Below, one piece after another: positions 17,308 to 25,825 of a stretch of 64,000 nucleotides of DNA. Each line of letters opens with the position of its first letter. Positions within the stretch are counted from its first letter, which is position 1. The position numbers and the translations under genes were made by a program. Under the pieces are notes generated by a model, which saw only the letters and a list, made by a program, of their open reading frames with translations, did no database searches and was not told the DNA's origin. Origin of the DNA: Pedobacter borealis DSM 19626 (lineage in GTDB: Bacteria > Bacteroidota > Bacteroidia > Sphingobacteriales > Sphingobacteriaceae); assembly GCF_000708285.2 (NCBI RefSeq), contig NZ_JAUG01000040.1:1-64000 (forward strand), read 5' to 3'.

Positions 17308-18726
17308 ATGAAAAAGAAGATACTCATTGTTGACGATGAAATTAGCATCGGTTTATTGCTCTGCAAATTTTTAACTAAAAATGGATTTGAAGTTTCGAAT
17401 GTAACAACAGGTAGAACGGTTTTACAAATTCTTGAAAAAGAGCGTTTCGATTTGGTATTATGCGATTATCGTTTGGATGATACAGATGGGAAAGAGATTT
17501 TAATCCACATTAAGGAAAATTATCCGGCAACCGGTGTGATTATTATTACAGGTTATTCGGATATTAAGCTTGCCGTAGAATTGATAAAACTAGGGGCTTA
17601 CGATTATATTGTGAAACCGCTCTACCCGGATGAAATTTTAGATACCATAAATAAAGCCCTTGAAACGCAAGAGGATTTAAAATCACCTAAAAATTTTGAA
17701 CGCGCTGGTCGTAATGTTATTTCCGATTTTCTAAATGGCCCGGAGTATATAAATGGGGAGAGCGATGCTTCAGTGCTTTTACTGAAACAAATCCAACTCA
17801 TAGCAGGAACAGGGTACACGGTCATTTTAACGGGGAAAAGTGGGACAGGGAAAGAATGTGTTGCTAAAACCATTCACCAAAATAGTTCGCGTGGCAAAGA
17901 ACCTTTCATCGCCATGGATTGTGGTTCTTTAACAAAAGAATTAGCTGCCAGTGAGTTTTTTGGACATGAGAAAGGGGCGTTTACCGGAGCAACCTTCACT
18001 AAAATCGGTCACTTTGAGCAAGCTAATGGCGGTACATTATTTCTTGATGAGATCGGTAATTTATCCTATGAGATCCAGGCAACTTTACTCAGGGCAGTTC
18101 AAGAACGGAAAATAAAGCGGATTGGAAGTACAAAGGAGATTGATCTGGATGTGCGGCTTATTATAGCTACAAATGAAAATTTAGTAGAAGGGATTCAAAA
18201 GGGTATATTCAGGGAAGATTTATATCACCGTTTTAATGAATTTTCTATACATGTTCCATCATTGAAACACCGGGATAATGATATCCTTATCTTTGCTGAA
18301 CGTTTTCTGGCCGCAGTAAACAAAGAATTGAACAAAAAGATTAAAGGCTTTTCTGATGAAGCGATGAGATGTTTATTAGCATATAATTGGCCAGGTAATG
18401 TACGTGAGCTGAAGAATGTTGTCAGGCGGATTGCTTTATTAACCGATGGTGATTGGATAGAAACTCATGTTTTGCCATTGGAGCTTCGAATGACAGATTA
18501 TCCTAAGACACAGCATGAAAAAAAAGCGCTTCCTTTGTCCCTAAAATTAAATGATGATAAGTCACTTAATTTGCGAAATACGGCTAAAGAAGCCGAATAT
18601 ACTGCTATTTTAGAAGTGCTAAAAGCGGTTAATTTCAACAAAACCAAGGCAGCAAAAATATTAAATATCGACAGAAAAACACTTTACAATAAAATCAAAT
18701 TTATCGAGGTTGATGATGAGATATAA
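17308..18726 (+). CDS. Sigma-54-dependent NtrC-type response regulator
   Basis: 472 residues. Receiver (1-120) with phospho-Asp53 (LCDYRLDD). AAA+ domain (about 145-385) with Walker A GKSGTGKE, the sigma-54 contact loop GAFTGA, Walker B GGTLFLDEIG and the R-finger region. A Fis-type helix-turn-helix lies at the C-terminus (NKTKAAKILNIDRKTLYNKI). It activates sigma-54 promoters when phosphorylated. No histidine kinase lies beside it, so it is an orphan regulator here. An AI-2E-family permease follows after 65 bases on the same strand. No -24/-12 element was identified nearby. Confidence 0.93.
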   Translation: MKKKILIVDDEISIGLLLCKFLTKNGFEVSNVTTGRTVLQILEKERFDLVLCDYRLDDTDGKEILIHIKENYPATGVIIITGYSDIKLAVELIKLGAYDYIVKPLYPDEILDTINKALETQEDLKSPKNFERAGRNVISDFLNGPEYINGESDASVLLLKQIQLIAGTGYTVILTGKSGTGKECVAKTIHQNSSRGKEPFIAMDCGSLTKELAASEFFGHEKGAFTGATFTKIGHFEQANGGTLFLDEIGNLSYEIQATLLRAVQERKIKRIGSTKEIDLDVRLIIATNENLVEGIQKGIFREDLYHRFNEFSIHVPSLKHRDNDILIFAERFLAAVNKELNKKIKGFSDEAMRCLLAYNWPGNVRELKNVVRRIALLTDGDWIETHVLPLELRMTDYPKTQHEKKALPLSLKLNDDKSLNLRNTAKEAEYTAILEVLKAVNFNKTKAAKILNIDRKTLYNKIKFIEVDDEI

Positions 18727-18791
18727 ATTTTAAATTTAGAAAAACAAAATCAGCCATTTTAGCATTTAAAGAATACCCTTATTATCTAAAT

Positions 18792-19841
18792 ATGTCAGTA
18801 TTTTCTTATAAGCAACGCAATAACATTAACCTGGTCATTATTATTGCGCTTGGGGTGTTAATTGCGTATTCTTTGCAAAGTATTTTTAGTGCTATTTTAA
18901 GTACTTTGGTGCTTTACACGATAATGCGGCCGGCGTATATCCATTTGGCAGAAAATAAGGGATGGAATAAAAGAGTAACGGCTATTTTCCTTATCACTAT
19001 CAGTATCATACTCATTGTAATGCCTTTTTATGCATTAAGTAGTATGGTTATCAGTAAAATTTCGGAATTGAAGAACAATGAAGTGTTTTTCAGGAATCTG
19101 CTGGTTAAATTACAGCATCTTATTCCGGTTAAAATTAATCAGGATCTTATCCAGGAAGGATTAAACCGCTTGGGGAATTGGGCCACTCAGCTTTTTCCAT
19201 CCTTAATATCGAGTGCAGTAAATATTATATTAAGTTTATTGGTGATGTACTTTTTACTCTACTTTATGTTAATAGAACGAAGAAAATTCGAATTTTCATT
19301 AATTAAATATGCACCTTTCAGAGAACAGAATGCACTTCGTTTTGGTGATGAAATGCGAAATACAACTTATGCAAATGTATTGGGACAAGGGCTGATCTGC
19401 CTCGTTCAAGGTTCGCTTTTGAGTCTTTCTTTTTATGTTTTGGGTTATAAAGACCCTGTATTTGGGGGGGTTATTACAGCATTTATTTCTTTTGTGCCCG
19501 TTTTGGGGCCACCGGTTGTTTTTGTTCCAGCTGCGATTTTGCAGATTGCGAACGGGAATAATTTTGCTGGCTGGGCTATGCTTATTTTTGGTTTTGTAGT
19601 CATTATTAACATCGATAATGTGCTAAGGTTTATTATTGCAAAAAAAGTTGGCAATATTCACCCCATAATTACAGTAATTGGCGTAATTATTGGTATCCCT
19701 TTATTTGGAATATTGGGCCTTGTTTTTGGCCCGCTACTGCTATCTTATTTTATATTGCTCGTTAAGATTTACGAAACCAGTACGCTTGCATCAGAAAGAT
19801 TGGAAAGAATTAAAACAAATAATGAGCATACTGAGTTATAA
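18792..19841 (+). CDS. AI-2E family transporter (PerM/YdiK type)
   Basis: 349-residue integral membrane protein with about eight hydrophobic segments and the family C-terminal pattern (FISFVPVLGPPVVFVPAAIL, then IHPIITVIGVIIGIPLFGILGLVFGPLLL). Members include exporters of autoinducer-2, Na+/H+ antiporters and unassigned permeases, so the substrate is open. It follows the NtrC-type regulator and precedes the YtxH-type small protein. A run of eight Gs (19465-19472) lies inside the gene, a spot prone to slippage or sequencing error, but the frame is intact. Confidence 0.85.
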   Translation: MSVFSYKQRNNINLVIIIALGVLIAYSLQSIFSAILSTLVLYTIMRPAYIHLAENKGWNKRVTAIFLITISIILIVMPFYALSSMVISKISELKNNEVFFRNLLVKLQHLIPVKINQDLIQEGLNRLGNWATQLFPSLISSAVNIILSLLVMYFLLYFMLIERRKFEFSLIKYAPFREQNALRFGDEMRNTTYANVLGQGLICLVQGSLLSLSFYVLGYKDPVFGGVITAFISFVPVLGPPVVFVPAAILQIANGNNFAGWAMLIFGFVVIINIDNVLRFIIAKKVGNIHPIITVIGVIIGIPLFGILGLVFGPLLLSYFILLVKIYETSTLASERLERIKTNNEHTEL

Positions 19842-19914
19842 ATATAGCTTAACAATAAATAATGTAGTAGTTTTATATTGTACATAATTGTTAAACCCTT
19901 AAAATACATTAATT

Positions 19915-20181
19915 ATGAATGATAACTCAAAAGTTGTAGTTGCGCTTTTAGCAGGATTAGCTGCTGGTGCGGCTCTAGGAATTTTATTCGCACCAGATAA
20001 AGGTGATGAAACCCGCGATAAATTAAGCCAATCTCTAAAAGACCTGGGCGATTCTATCAAAGATAAAGCTGCTGATGAAATTAACCACCTTGCCAGCTTA
20101 AAGGATAAAGTGGTAAGCTCGATCAAAACGAAACTAAGAAGCGTAGAAGGAGAATACAGCGACGACGTGGAGCACGCGTAA
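19915..20181 (+). CDS. YtxH domain-containing protein
   Basis: 88 residues. An N-terminal membrane segment rich in Ala and Gly (VVALLAGLAAGAALGILFAP) is followed by a charged helical tail (DKGDETRDKLSQSLKDLGDS) as in YtxH/GvpP-like stress proteins. It probably sits in the inner membrane with a cytoplasmic coiled-coil tail. It forms a small cluster with the holin-like protein and a third protein downstream, a grouping seen in general-stress loci of Bacteroidota. The role is unknown. Confidence 0.82.
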   Translation: MNDNSKVVVALLAGLAAGAALGILFAPDKGDETRDKLSQSLKDLGDSIKDKAADEINHLASLKDKVVSSIKTKLRSVEGEYSDDVEHA

Positions 20182-20199
20182 TAAATAAATATTGCATAG

Positions 20200-20215
20200 C
20201 CGGGCAATTGCCCGG
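20200..20215 (+). terminator. Palindromic hairpin between YtxH and holin-like genes
   Basis: CCGGGCAATTGCCCGG is a perfect 16-base palindrome 18 bases after the YtxH stop, followed by TTAAAT. It could attenuate readthrough or stabilise the upstream message. The T-run is too short for a strong intrinsic terminator. Confidence 0.45.
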
Positions 20216-20233
20216 TTAAATATCATCTGAATT

Positions 20234-20611
20234 ATGCAGGAAAATAAAGATAAAAGTATCGAAGATCTTGTAGACGATGCTAAAGGCTTTTTAGAGGCTA
20301 GGGCTGAATATACCAGACTTTATCTGGTAGAAAAAGTTTCTAAAGTTTTTGCCGATTTAGTAACCAGTACGGCAGTTATAGTTTGTTTTATATTGGCCTT
20401 TTTATTTGGCTCGGTAACTTTGGCACTTTATCTGTCTGGTCTTTTGGGTAGCTATGCCGGAGGCTTTGGCTGCGTTTCCTTGTTTTATATTCTATTGGCA
20501 ATAATTGTTTATTTAACCAAGAATAAGTATATAGAGAAGGCAATTATTAATGTAGCCATTAGGAGATACTTTGATAAACTTGCAGATAAGGAGGAAGATG
20601 AAAAGGTATAA
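20234..20611 (+). CDS. Phage holin family / YqjE-like membrane protein
   Basis: 125 residues: an acidic N-terminal helix (DKSIEDLVDDAKGFLEARAE), two membrane segments (about 43-65 and 72-98) and a short charged tail. This matches the Phage_holin_3_6/YqjE-type family found beside YtxH proteins. No lysis genes are present, so a phage origin is not implied; the family is common in chromosomal stress loci. It overlaps the next gene by 14 bases. Confidence 0.72.
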   Translation: MQENKDKSIEDLVDDAKGFLEARAEYTRLYLVEKVSKVFADLVTSTAVIVCFILAFLFGSVTLALYLSGLLGSYAGGFGCVSLFYILLAIIVYLTKNKYIEKAIINVAIRRYFDKLADKEEDEKV

Positions 20612-21035
20612 AGACATCCGTAACCTAGAAGACCTGCAGGCTAGAAAATTAGAACTTAAGGTTGAGTACACCCTTAAGCAGAATATGCTTAAATCGGATA
20701 CGAAAGCTTATTTTAAACAATTTACCTTAGGCGCGCTGATAAAGCGGTATGCTACACCAAGTAACCTGTTTAAAGCCGATGAAAAATTAAATATTAGTGG
20801 AACCGCCATGTCGTTGCTTTTGCCGATGTTTATGAATAAAACCCTATTTAGAGGTGCTGGTTTTTTAACCAAAGCGGCTGTAGGTCTGGTTTCAGGAAAA
20901 ATTGGTAAATCGCTTGATGCGGAACATTTATCTGCAATTTTTAATTCTGTGAAGAGCTGGTTTGGAAAAAAGAAAGAGAAACAAGAAAAGAAATTTGTAG
21001 ACTACGGCATTCCGCCAGATAGTGAAACGTATTAG
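20598..21035 (+). CDS. Hypothetical protein, third gene of the YtxH cluster
   Basis: 145 residues from the ATG at 20598, inside the end of the holin-like gene. The start is supported by a strong Shine-Dalgarno-like AAGGAGG seven bases upstream, unusual in this phylum though it also encodes the previous protein's tail. The N-terminal third is charged (MKRYKDIRNLEDLQARKLEL), the middle has a weakly hydrophobic stretch (MSLLLPMFMNKTLFRGAGFL) and the end is lysine-rich (FGKKKEKQEKKF). I do not recognise a domain. The overlap indicates co-translation with the membrane protein. Confidence 0.7.
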   Translation: MKRYKDIRNLEDLQARKLELKVEYTLKQNMLKSDTKAYFKQFTLGALIKRYATPSNLFKADEKLNISGTAMSLLLPMFMNKTLFRGAGFLTKAAVGLVSGKIGKSLDAEHLSAIFNSVKSWFGKKKEKQEKKFVDYGIPPDSETY

Positions 21036-21093
21036 TTCAATGGTTTATTAGCGATTGGTTCATTCGTTAGCGAAGCGCAAATGACATCATTAA

Positions 21094-21127
21094 AAAGCCT
21101 CAGAATTTAGAATCCTGAGGCTTTCTT
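21094..21127. terminator. Intrinsic terminator, possibly bidirectional
   Basis: AAAGCCTCAG (21094-21103) pairs with CTGAGGCTTT (21115-21124) around an 11-base loop, with A-rich sequence before and T-rich sequence after. It can end the YtxH cluster on the plus strand and aspS on the minus strand. Confidence 0.7.
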
Positions 21128-21135
21128 ATGCGTTT

Positions 21136-21197
21136 CGTCACCCTGAATTTATTTCAGGGTCTCCTTAAAAAGATGCTGAAACAAGTTCAGCATGACG
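21136..21197. repeat. GTCAT-type intergenic repeat (double hairpin)
   Basis: Outer CGTCA/TGACG arms enclose two hairpins: ACCCTGAA-TTTA-TTTCAGGGT and ATGCTGAA-ACAAG-TTCAGCAT. It closely matches the element at 63616-63683 in design. Confidence 0.65.
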
Positions 21198-21204
21198 GAT
21201 CTGC

Positions 21205-22950
21205 CTATAAATCTGTTTTAATCTTTAATTCTTTCAATTGCTTCTCGTCAATAGTGCTTGGACTATCGATCATTACATCTCTGCCCGAGTTGTTTTTAGG
21301 GAAAGCAATCACATCACGGATGGAATCCAAACCTGCAAAAATTGAGGTTAAACGATCGAAACCAAAGGCAATACCGCCATGTGGAGGGGCACCAAACTCG
21401 AAGGCATCCATTAAGAAACCAAATTGTTTTTGTGCTTCTTCTGCACTAAAACCTAAATGTTTAAACATTAAAGCCTGTAATGCGCTATCGTGAATACGGA
21501 TCGATCCGCCACCAACTTCAGTCCCGTTGATTACCATATCGTAAGCATTGGCACGCACGTTTTTAGGATCGGTATCCAATAAGACAATATCTTCAGGTTT
21601 TGGCGAAGTGAAGGGGTGGTGCATGGCGTGGTAACGTTCTGTTTCCTCATCCCACTCTAAAAGCGGGAAATCCAATACCCAAAGGGCAGAGAATGTGTTT
21701 TTATCGCGTAAACCTAAGCGGTTACCCATTTCTAAACGAAGTTCATTTAACTGTTTACGTACTTTATCTGTTGAACCAGCTAAAATCAATAATAAATCGC
21801 CTTTTTCTGTTTCAAAAGCCTCGCTCCATTGTTTAAGGTCTTCTTCGTTAAAAAATTTATCTACTGAAGATTTAATGGTTCCATCTTCATTGTGACGGGC
21901 ATAAATCAAGCCTGTAGCACCAATCTGCGGACGTTTGATAAAATCGGTTAATTCATCTAACTGCTTACGCGTATAATTTGCAGCGCCTTTTGCATTGATA
22001 CCAACTACCAATTCTGCATTATCGAAAACCGGGAAACCCTTACCTTTTACCAGGTGGTTAAGCTCTACAAACTGCATCGCAAAACGGGTGTCAGGTTTAT
22101 CAGAACCGTATAAACGCATGGCATCTGCATATTGCATACGCGGTACTTCCGGTAAGTCGTAATTGCGTACTTCTTTAAATAAAGTACGGATCAGACCTTC
22201 GAAAGTGTTTAATATATCTTCTTGTTCGATGAAAGACATTTCACAATCAATCTGGGTAAACTCAGGCTGACGGTCGGCTCTTAAATCTTCATCTCTAAAA
22301 CATTTTACAATCTGGAAATAACGGTCGAAACCCGAAACCATCAGCAATTGTTTGAAGGTTTGCGGCGATTGAGGCAAAGCATAAAACTCGCCTTCGTTCA
22401 TGCGGCTAGGCACCACGAAATCTCTTGCACCTTCTGGTGTAGATTTAATTAAAACAGGTGTTTCTACCTCGATAAAATCTAAAGCATCTAAATAACGGCG
22501 AACCGATTGTGCCATTTTATGACGCAAAACCAGGTTATTACGAACCGGATTACGGCGTAAATCCAAATAGCGGTATTTCATGCGCAACTCATCGCCACCA
22601 TCAGTTTCGTCATCAATCATAAACGGAGGTAATTTTGCTGCATTTAAAATCTCTAATGCAGAAATTTTAATCTCCACATCACCAGTTGGCATTTTTGGGT
22701 TTTTATTGCTTCTTTCTACAACGGTACCAATTGCTTTAATTACAAATTCGCGACCTAATGAACGTGCTGCTTCGCAAAGTTCACGATTATCGTCCATGTT
22801 AAAAACCAACTGAGTAATGCCATAACGATCGCGGATGTCGATAAAAGTCATACCGCCTAAATCTCTTGATTTTTGTACCCAACCACATAGCGTAACACTT
22901 TCGCCTAAGTTATTTAGGTTTAATGCACCACAAGTTACTGTTCTTAACAT
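21205..22950 (-). CDS. aspS: Aspartate--tRNA ligase
   Basis: Class II synthetase of 581 residues that charges tRNA-Asp. Order: OB-fold anticodon-binding domain (1-105, [20 protein letters not shown]), catalytic core with motif 2 ([18 protein letters not shown]), the bacterial GAD insertion (about 290-410), and motif 3 (GIAFGFDRL) near the C-terminus. The length fits the bacterial type. On the minus strand a TATTTTTG box (22981-22974) lies about 25 bases upstream of the start and may be its -7 element. Housekeeping, cytosolic. Confidence 0.97.
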   Translation of the reverse strand: MLRTVTCGALNLNNLGESVTLCGWVQKSRDLGGMTFIDIRDRYGITQLVFNMDDNRELCEAARSLGREFVIKAIGTVVERSNKNPKMPTGDVEIKISALEILNAAKLPPFMIDDETDGGDELRMKYRYLDLRRNPVRNNLVLRHKMAQSVRRYLDALDFIEVETPVLIKSTPEGARDFVVPSRMNEGEFYALPQSPQTFKQLLMVSGFDRYFQIVKCFRDEDLRADRQPEFTQIDCEMSFIEQEDILNTFEGLIRTLFKEVRNYDLPEVPRMQYADAMRLYGSDKPDTRFAMQFVELNHLVKGKGFPVFDNAELVVGINAKGAANYTRKQLDELTDFIKRPQIGATGLIYARHNEDGTIKSSVDKFFNEEDLKQWSEAFETEKGDLLLILAGSTDKVRKQLNELRLEMGNRLGLRDKNTFSALWVLDFPLLEWDEETERYHAMHHPFTSPKPEDIVLLDTDPKNVRANAYDMVINGTEVGGGSIRIHDSALQALMFKHLGFSAEEAQKQFGFLMDAFEFGAPPHGGIAFGFDRLTSIFAGLDSIRDVIAFPKNNSGRDVMIDSPSTIDEKQLKELKIKTDL

Positions 22951-23051
22951 ATATTGTATTCTAAATTGAGCGGCAAAAATACCGATTTTGTTTTAAACTT
23001 TAGAGTAGAAGATTTTATGTTTTTTCTATCAAATGAAAACATCTAAAATTG

Positions 23052-23627
23052 CTATTTCTTTTTGAGTAAAGAATCTACGACAGTAATCTTTTTGAAAAGC
23101 ATAAATGAAAACAACTTATTATCATGACTTGGAACACGATAAACACCTTTAGCTTTCAAAATATATGCTGAAATTGCAGCCATATCCCAACCATCAACAA
23201 TGTCAGCAGACCATTTGGCTTTTAAGAGACTTTCGAATCCTCTCTTAATACCATAAGTTCTAATCGTTGTTATTTCTTTTTTTACATTTTCTTCTATGGA
23301 GGAGTTACCCCAAGCCCACAACCATGTATTTGATTTTAACGAAACAGATCCAACCTCCTCATAGTCAATAATAACTTTCTGTACCCCCTTATCGCTAAAT
23401 ATGAGTTTACCTGTTAGTTGGTCATAATCCCATCGTTCATATTTTCCAATTTTATATTTGTCTTGGCAATAGGCTTGCTGTTTTTTAAGATATGCGCATG
23501 AAATTTTTGAAAGTTCTTCGAATGAAACGGTATCTAACAATGTAATTTTTGTTGAAGACGACTTAGTATTGCATCCAGACAAGAACAGGGCAAGCATTAC
23601 GATGTATAAACTTAATAATCTGATCAT
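23052..23627 (-). CDS. Hypothetical lipoprotein
   Basis: 191 residues with a lipoprotein signal (lipobox LSGC at about 16-19). The mature part has a pattern SNTWLWAWGNSSI and later DGWDMAAISAYILKAKGVYRVP, reminiscent of the uncharacterised DUF6882-like family in which tryptophan-rich WxWAN segments occur. I am not certain of that assignment. It is followed on the same strand by an NTF2-like gene upstream (11 bases away), so the two may be cotranscribed. No function is proposed. Confidence 0.6.
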   Translation of the reverse strand: MIRLLSLYIVMLALFLSGCNTKSSSTKITLLDTVSFEELSKISCAYLKKQQAYCQDKYKIGKYERWDYDQLTGKLIFSDKGVQKVIIDYEEVGSVSLKSNTWLWAWGNSSIEENVKKEITTIRTYGIKRGFESLLKAKWSADIVDGWDMAAISAYILKAKGVYRVPSHDNKLFSFMLFKKITVVDSLLKKK

Positions 23628-23638
23628 TTAAACAAGGA

Positions 23639-24043
23639 CTAATACTTTTCTTCTAAAGTAATTTCAATAGCGATTACTTTCCACTCACCTTTAATATTTT
23701 TCCAATGGTAAATTTCTTCTGTCTGGATGGTTTGTTTTTTAGAAAAAATAAGCAGATTTGGCTTTAAAATGACTGATTTTCGGGCAATTTTTTCGGTAAA
23801 AACTTCGTTTTCAAAAGAAGATTTAATGCGGTAATAACTGGTATGTATTTCTTTAATATGGCCAAAATACTTTTTTAAATCGATTGTATAATCGCGTTTA
23901 TTAAACGCTATACCTTCTGCAGGGGTATAAGTTAAACTATCATCAAACATGGCAGTGTAGGCCGTTATATCCTTACTTTCTAAAGCCTGATCTGCTTTTT
24001 TGTGTAATTCGTTTATTGCTGAAATGATTAAATCGGTTTCCAT
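23639..24043 (-). CDS. NTF2-like/SnoaL-type protein
   Basis: 134 residues without a signal peptide. The pattern of a helical N-terminus (AINELHKKADQALESKDITA), an FDDSLTYTP segment and four C-terminal strands ending in WKNIKGEWKVIAIEI fits the nuclear transport factor 2-like cone fold (SnoaL/DUF4440 group). These proteins bind small ligands or act as lyases and isomerases; no catalytic pair can be assigned here. It probably forms a two-gene transcript with the lipoprotein downstream. Confidence 0.7.
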   Translation of the reverse strand: METDLIISAINELHKKADQALESKDITAYTAMFDDSLTYTPAEGIAFNKRDYTIDLKKYFGHIKEIHTSYYRIKSSFENEVFTEKIARKSVILKPNLLIFSKKQTIQTEEIYHWKNIKGEWKVIAIEITLEEKY

Positions 24044-24582
24044 GGCATGAAGTTAATTGTTTGTTTCAGGGATTTCAAATTTATGATGATTAGCTAGCTG
24101 ATTTTCCACAAATATCAAAATATGAAACGGCTTGTTTGCTACTGAGTATAATTATTTTTAGGTTTTGGAAATGAAAGGGCAGCATTTCATAGGTGCTGTA
24201 GCCCCGCCATTTGCTTTACTTCGTTGCACTACGTGTTCGCTGCTGTCGGGTTTAGTTAACAGTGTTTTGTTTTCCAAGCACCGGCCCAAGTAAAATAAAC
24301 CCGATTGTCGGGAAGAGCTTCCGATCCTTCATCGGAACTCGTACCAGAAAGCGGGGCTGAAATTGCCAAAAGCGCAGAACCGCTCATTTCCCATTAATAA
24401 TAAATGTTTTTCTTTTTAGGAAATGAAAGGGCAGTGCTTGCATGCCTGAAGTTGCTTCGTTCCTCAGCATGACAGCACATTAATTCTATCTTAATACTGT
24501 ATTAACTTATTTTTAAACTTTTTTCTACCTTGATGCAACGTTTTAAAATCCCTTATGTCTTATAATCAGAATATTCGAAATT
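24044..24582. other. Gene-free spacer with a composite repeat element
   Basis: No coding frame is apparent. The central 270 bases are a repeat-like element (24167-24434, separate entry). The last 100 bases are AT-rich and should carry the sigma-factor promoter; TACCTTGA (24529-24536) is a weak match to the -7 consensus. Confidence 0.45.
24167..24434. repeat. Composite repeat: direct repeat flanking an inverted repeat
   Basis: The 16-base GGAAATGAAAGGGCAG occurs at 24167-24182 and again at 24419-24434. Between them AGCCCCGC (24200-24207) pairs with GCGGGGCT (24351-24358), and inside lie AACCCGA/TCGGGTT-like arms (24247-24253 and 24298-24304). Related words (CTTTCATTTTC, GCGGGACTGAA) appear near 505-545. 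It looks like a REP-type or small non-autonomous element of the host genome. Confidence 0.5.
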
Positions 24583-25140
24583 TTGGAAGCCGTATACATC
24601 GATAAGAACCTAGAGCTAGTAAAAAAATGCATGCAGGGCAGCCGCGCAGCACAGTTTGAATTGTACAAGCTGTATGCAAAGGCCATGTATAATGTGGCGC
24701 TGCGCATTTTAAATTACGAAGAAGAGGCAGAAGATGTTTTACAGGAAGCATTTTTGGATGCCTTTACCAGAATTGTAGATTTTAGGCAGGAAACCACTTT
24801 CGGACTTTGGTTAAAGCAGATCGTGATCAACAAATCCATCAATTATTTACGTAAACGTAAGATGGAGTTTGTAAGTACCGATGAGCTATCGGAAGTGCCT
24901 GATGAGGATAGTTTTGATGACAGTGAAGTACGGTTGCAAGCTGATGAGATTAGAACAGCCATTACCGAATTGCCAGATGGCTATAGAGTAGTATTGAGTT
25001 TATACCTTTTAGAGGGTTACGACCATGAGGAAATTGCACACATTTTAAAAATAAGTGAAAATACAAGCCGCACACAGTACATGAGGGCGAAAAAGAAGTT
25101 AAAAAGTATTTTAGAACAGAAAGGGATGAGAGATGAATAA
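24583..25140 (+). CDS. ECF RNA polymerase sigma factor
   Basis: 185 residues. Sigma region 2 (about 15-80) includes YNVALRILNYEEEAEDVLQEAFLDAF, and region 4 (about 125-178) includes LPDGYRVVLSLYLLEGYDHE and SENTSRTQYMRAKKKL. The start appears to be TTG at 24583: no in-frame ATG lies just upstream, and the next internal ATG (residue 17) would cut into region 2. It overlaps the following gene by eight bases; that protein has one membrane segment and is probably its anti-sigma factor. Region 1.1 and 3 are absent, as expected for the ECF class. Confidence 0.92.
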   Translation: MEAVYIDKNLELVKKCMQGSRAAQFELYKLYAKAMYNVALRILNYEEEAEDVLQEAFLDAFTRIVDFRQETTFGLWLKQIVINKSINYLRKRKMEFVSTDELSEVPDEDSFDDSEVRLQADEIRTAITELPDGYRVVLSLYLLEGYDHEEIAHILKISENTSRTQYMRAKKKLKSILEQKGMRDE

Positions 25141-25660
25141 TAGATTAGAAACCTTTGTAAAGGAGAACCGTAAAGCTTTCGATGTAATGGAGCCATCGGC
25201 AGGACTTTGGGCAAAGATTGAACAGGAATTAGACAACAAAAAGAAAAAAAAGCCGGTAAAGCTGTATTTATGGATGAGTGCAGCAGCAGCTATCGCGGTG
25301 GTTTTCGGTTTAGCCTGGTTATACGTAGGAAAATTACAAAACAAAGATTTAGAAATAGCCGACGTTAGCGCTTCATATGCCAAAAAAGAAGTCCACTTCG
25401 CAGGTTTAATTACCGAAAAAAGAGATAGTTTGGCCATTTTCGCCGCTGCAAATCCAGAGTTGTATAAAAAATTTACCGCCGATCTGAAAAAGCTTGATGA
25501 AGATTACGAAAGATTAAAAGCAGAACTGCCAACCTCGCCCAACCAAACTTTTGTGGTAAAGGCCATGGTTAAAAACCGCGAAATACAACTGCAGTTATTA
25601 AAACAACAATTATTAATTATTAACCAGGTTGATGATTACAAAAGGGTTAACCAGATTTAA
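25133..25660 (+). CDS. Putative membrane anti-sigma factor
   Basis: 175 residues. An acidic/basic cytoplasmic N-terminus of about 40 residues (RKAFDVMEPSAGLWAKIEQE), one membrane segment (about 46-66, LWMSAAAAIAVVFGLAWLYV) and an outer part predicted to be a long helix (LKKLDEDYERLKAELP, KNREIQLQLLKQQLLIINQV). It overlaps the ECF sigma gene by eight bases, the standard position of an anti-sigma factor. No FecR domain or CxxC zinc motif is seen. The function is inferred from context and topology. Confidence 0.7.
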   Translation: MNNRLETFVKENRKAFDVMEPSAGLWAKIEQELDNKKKKKPVKLYLWMSAAAAIAVVFGLAWLYVGKLQNKDLEIADVSASYAKKEVHFAGLITEKRDSLAIFAAANPELYKKFTADLKKLDEDYERLKAELPTSPNQTFVVKAMVKNREIQLQLLKQQLLIINQVDDYKRVNQI

Positions 25661-25825
25661 TTTAAGAGAAATTAACGCCTAAAGTAGAAAGCGTAATAAA
25701 TAGTAGTCAATCAGTCTTGATACCTGATTCAACATAATGATACAAATTAGGGAACGCTCACCACATTAAATTGCTTATTGCCAGCCGGCAGGTTTTAAGC
25801 CATTAAATGTTTAACAATTAACAAC

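Noticed and set aside
19465..19472. Frameshift in the AI-2E transporter at the run of Gs
   Set aside because: The frame continues cleanly through to the typical C-terminal motifs, so the run is only a fragile spot.
20234..20611. Prophage lysis gene (holin)
   Set aside because: No endolysin, spanin or phage structural gene is near. The holin-like family is common in chromosomal stress loci beside YtxH.
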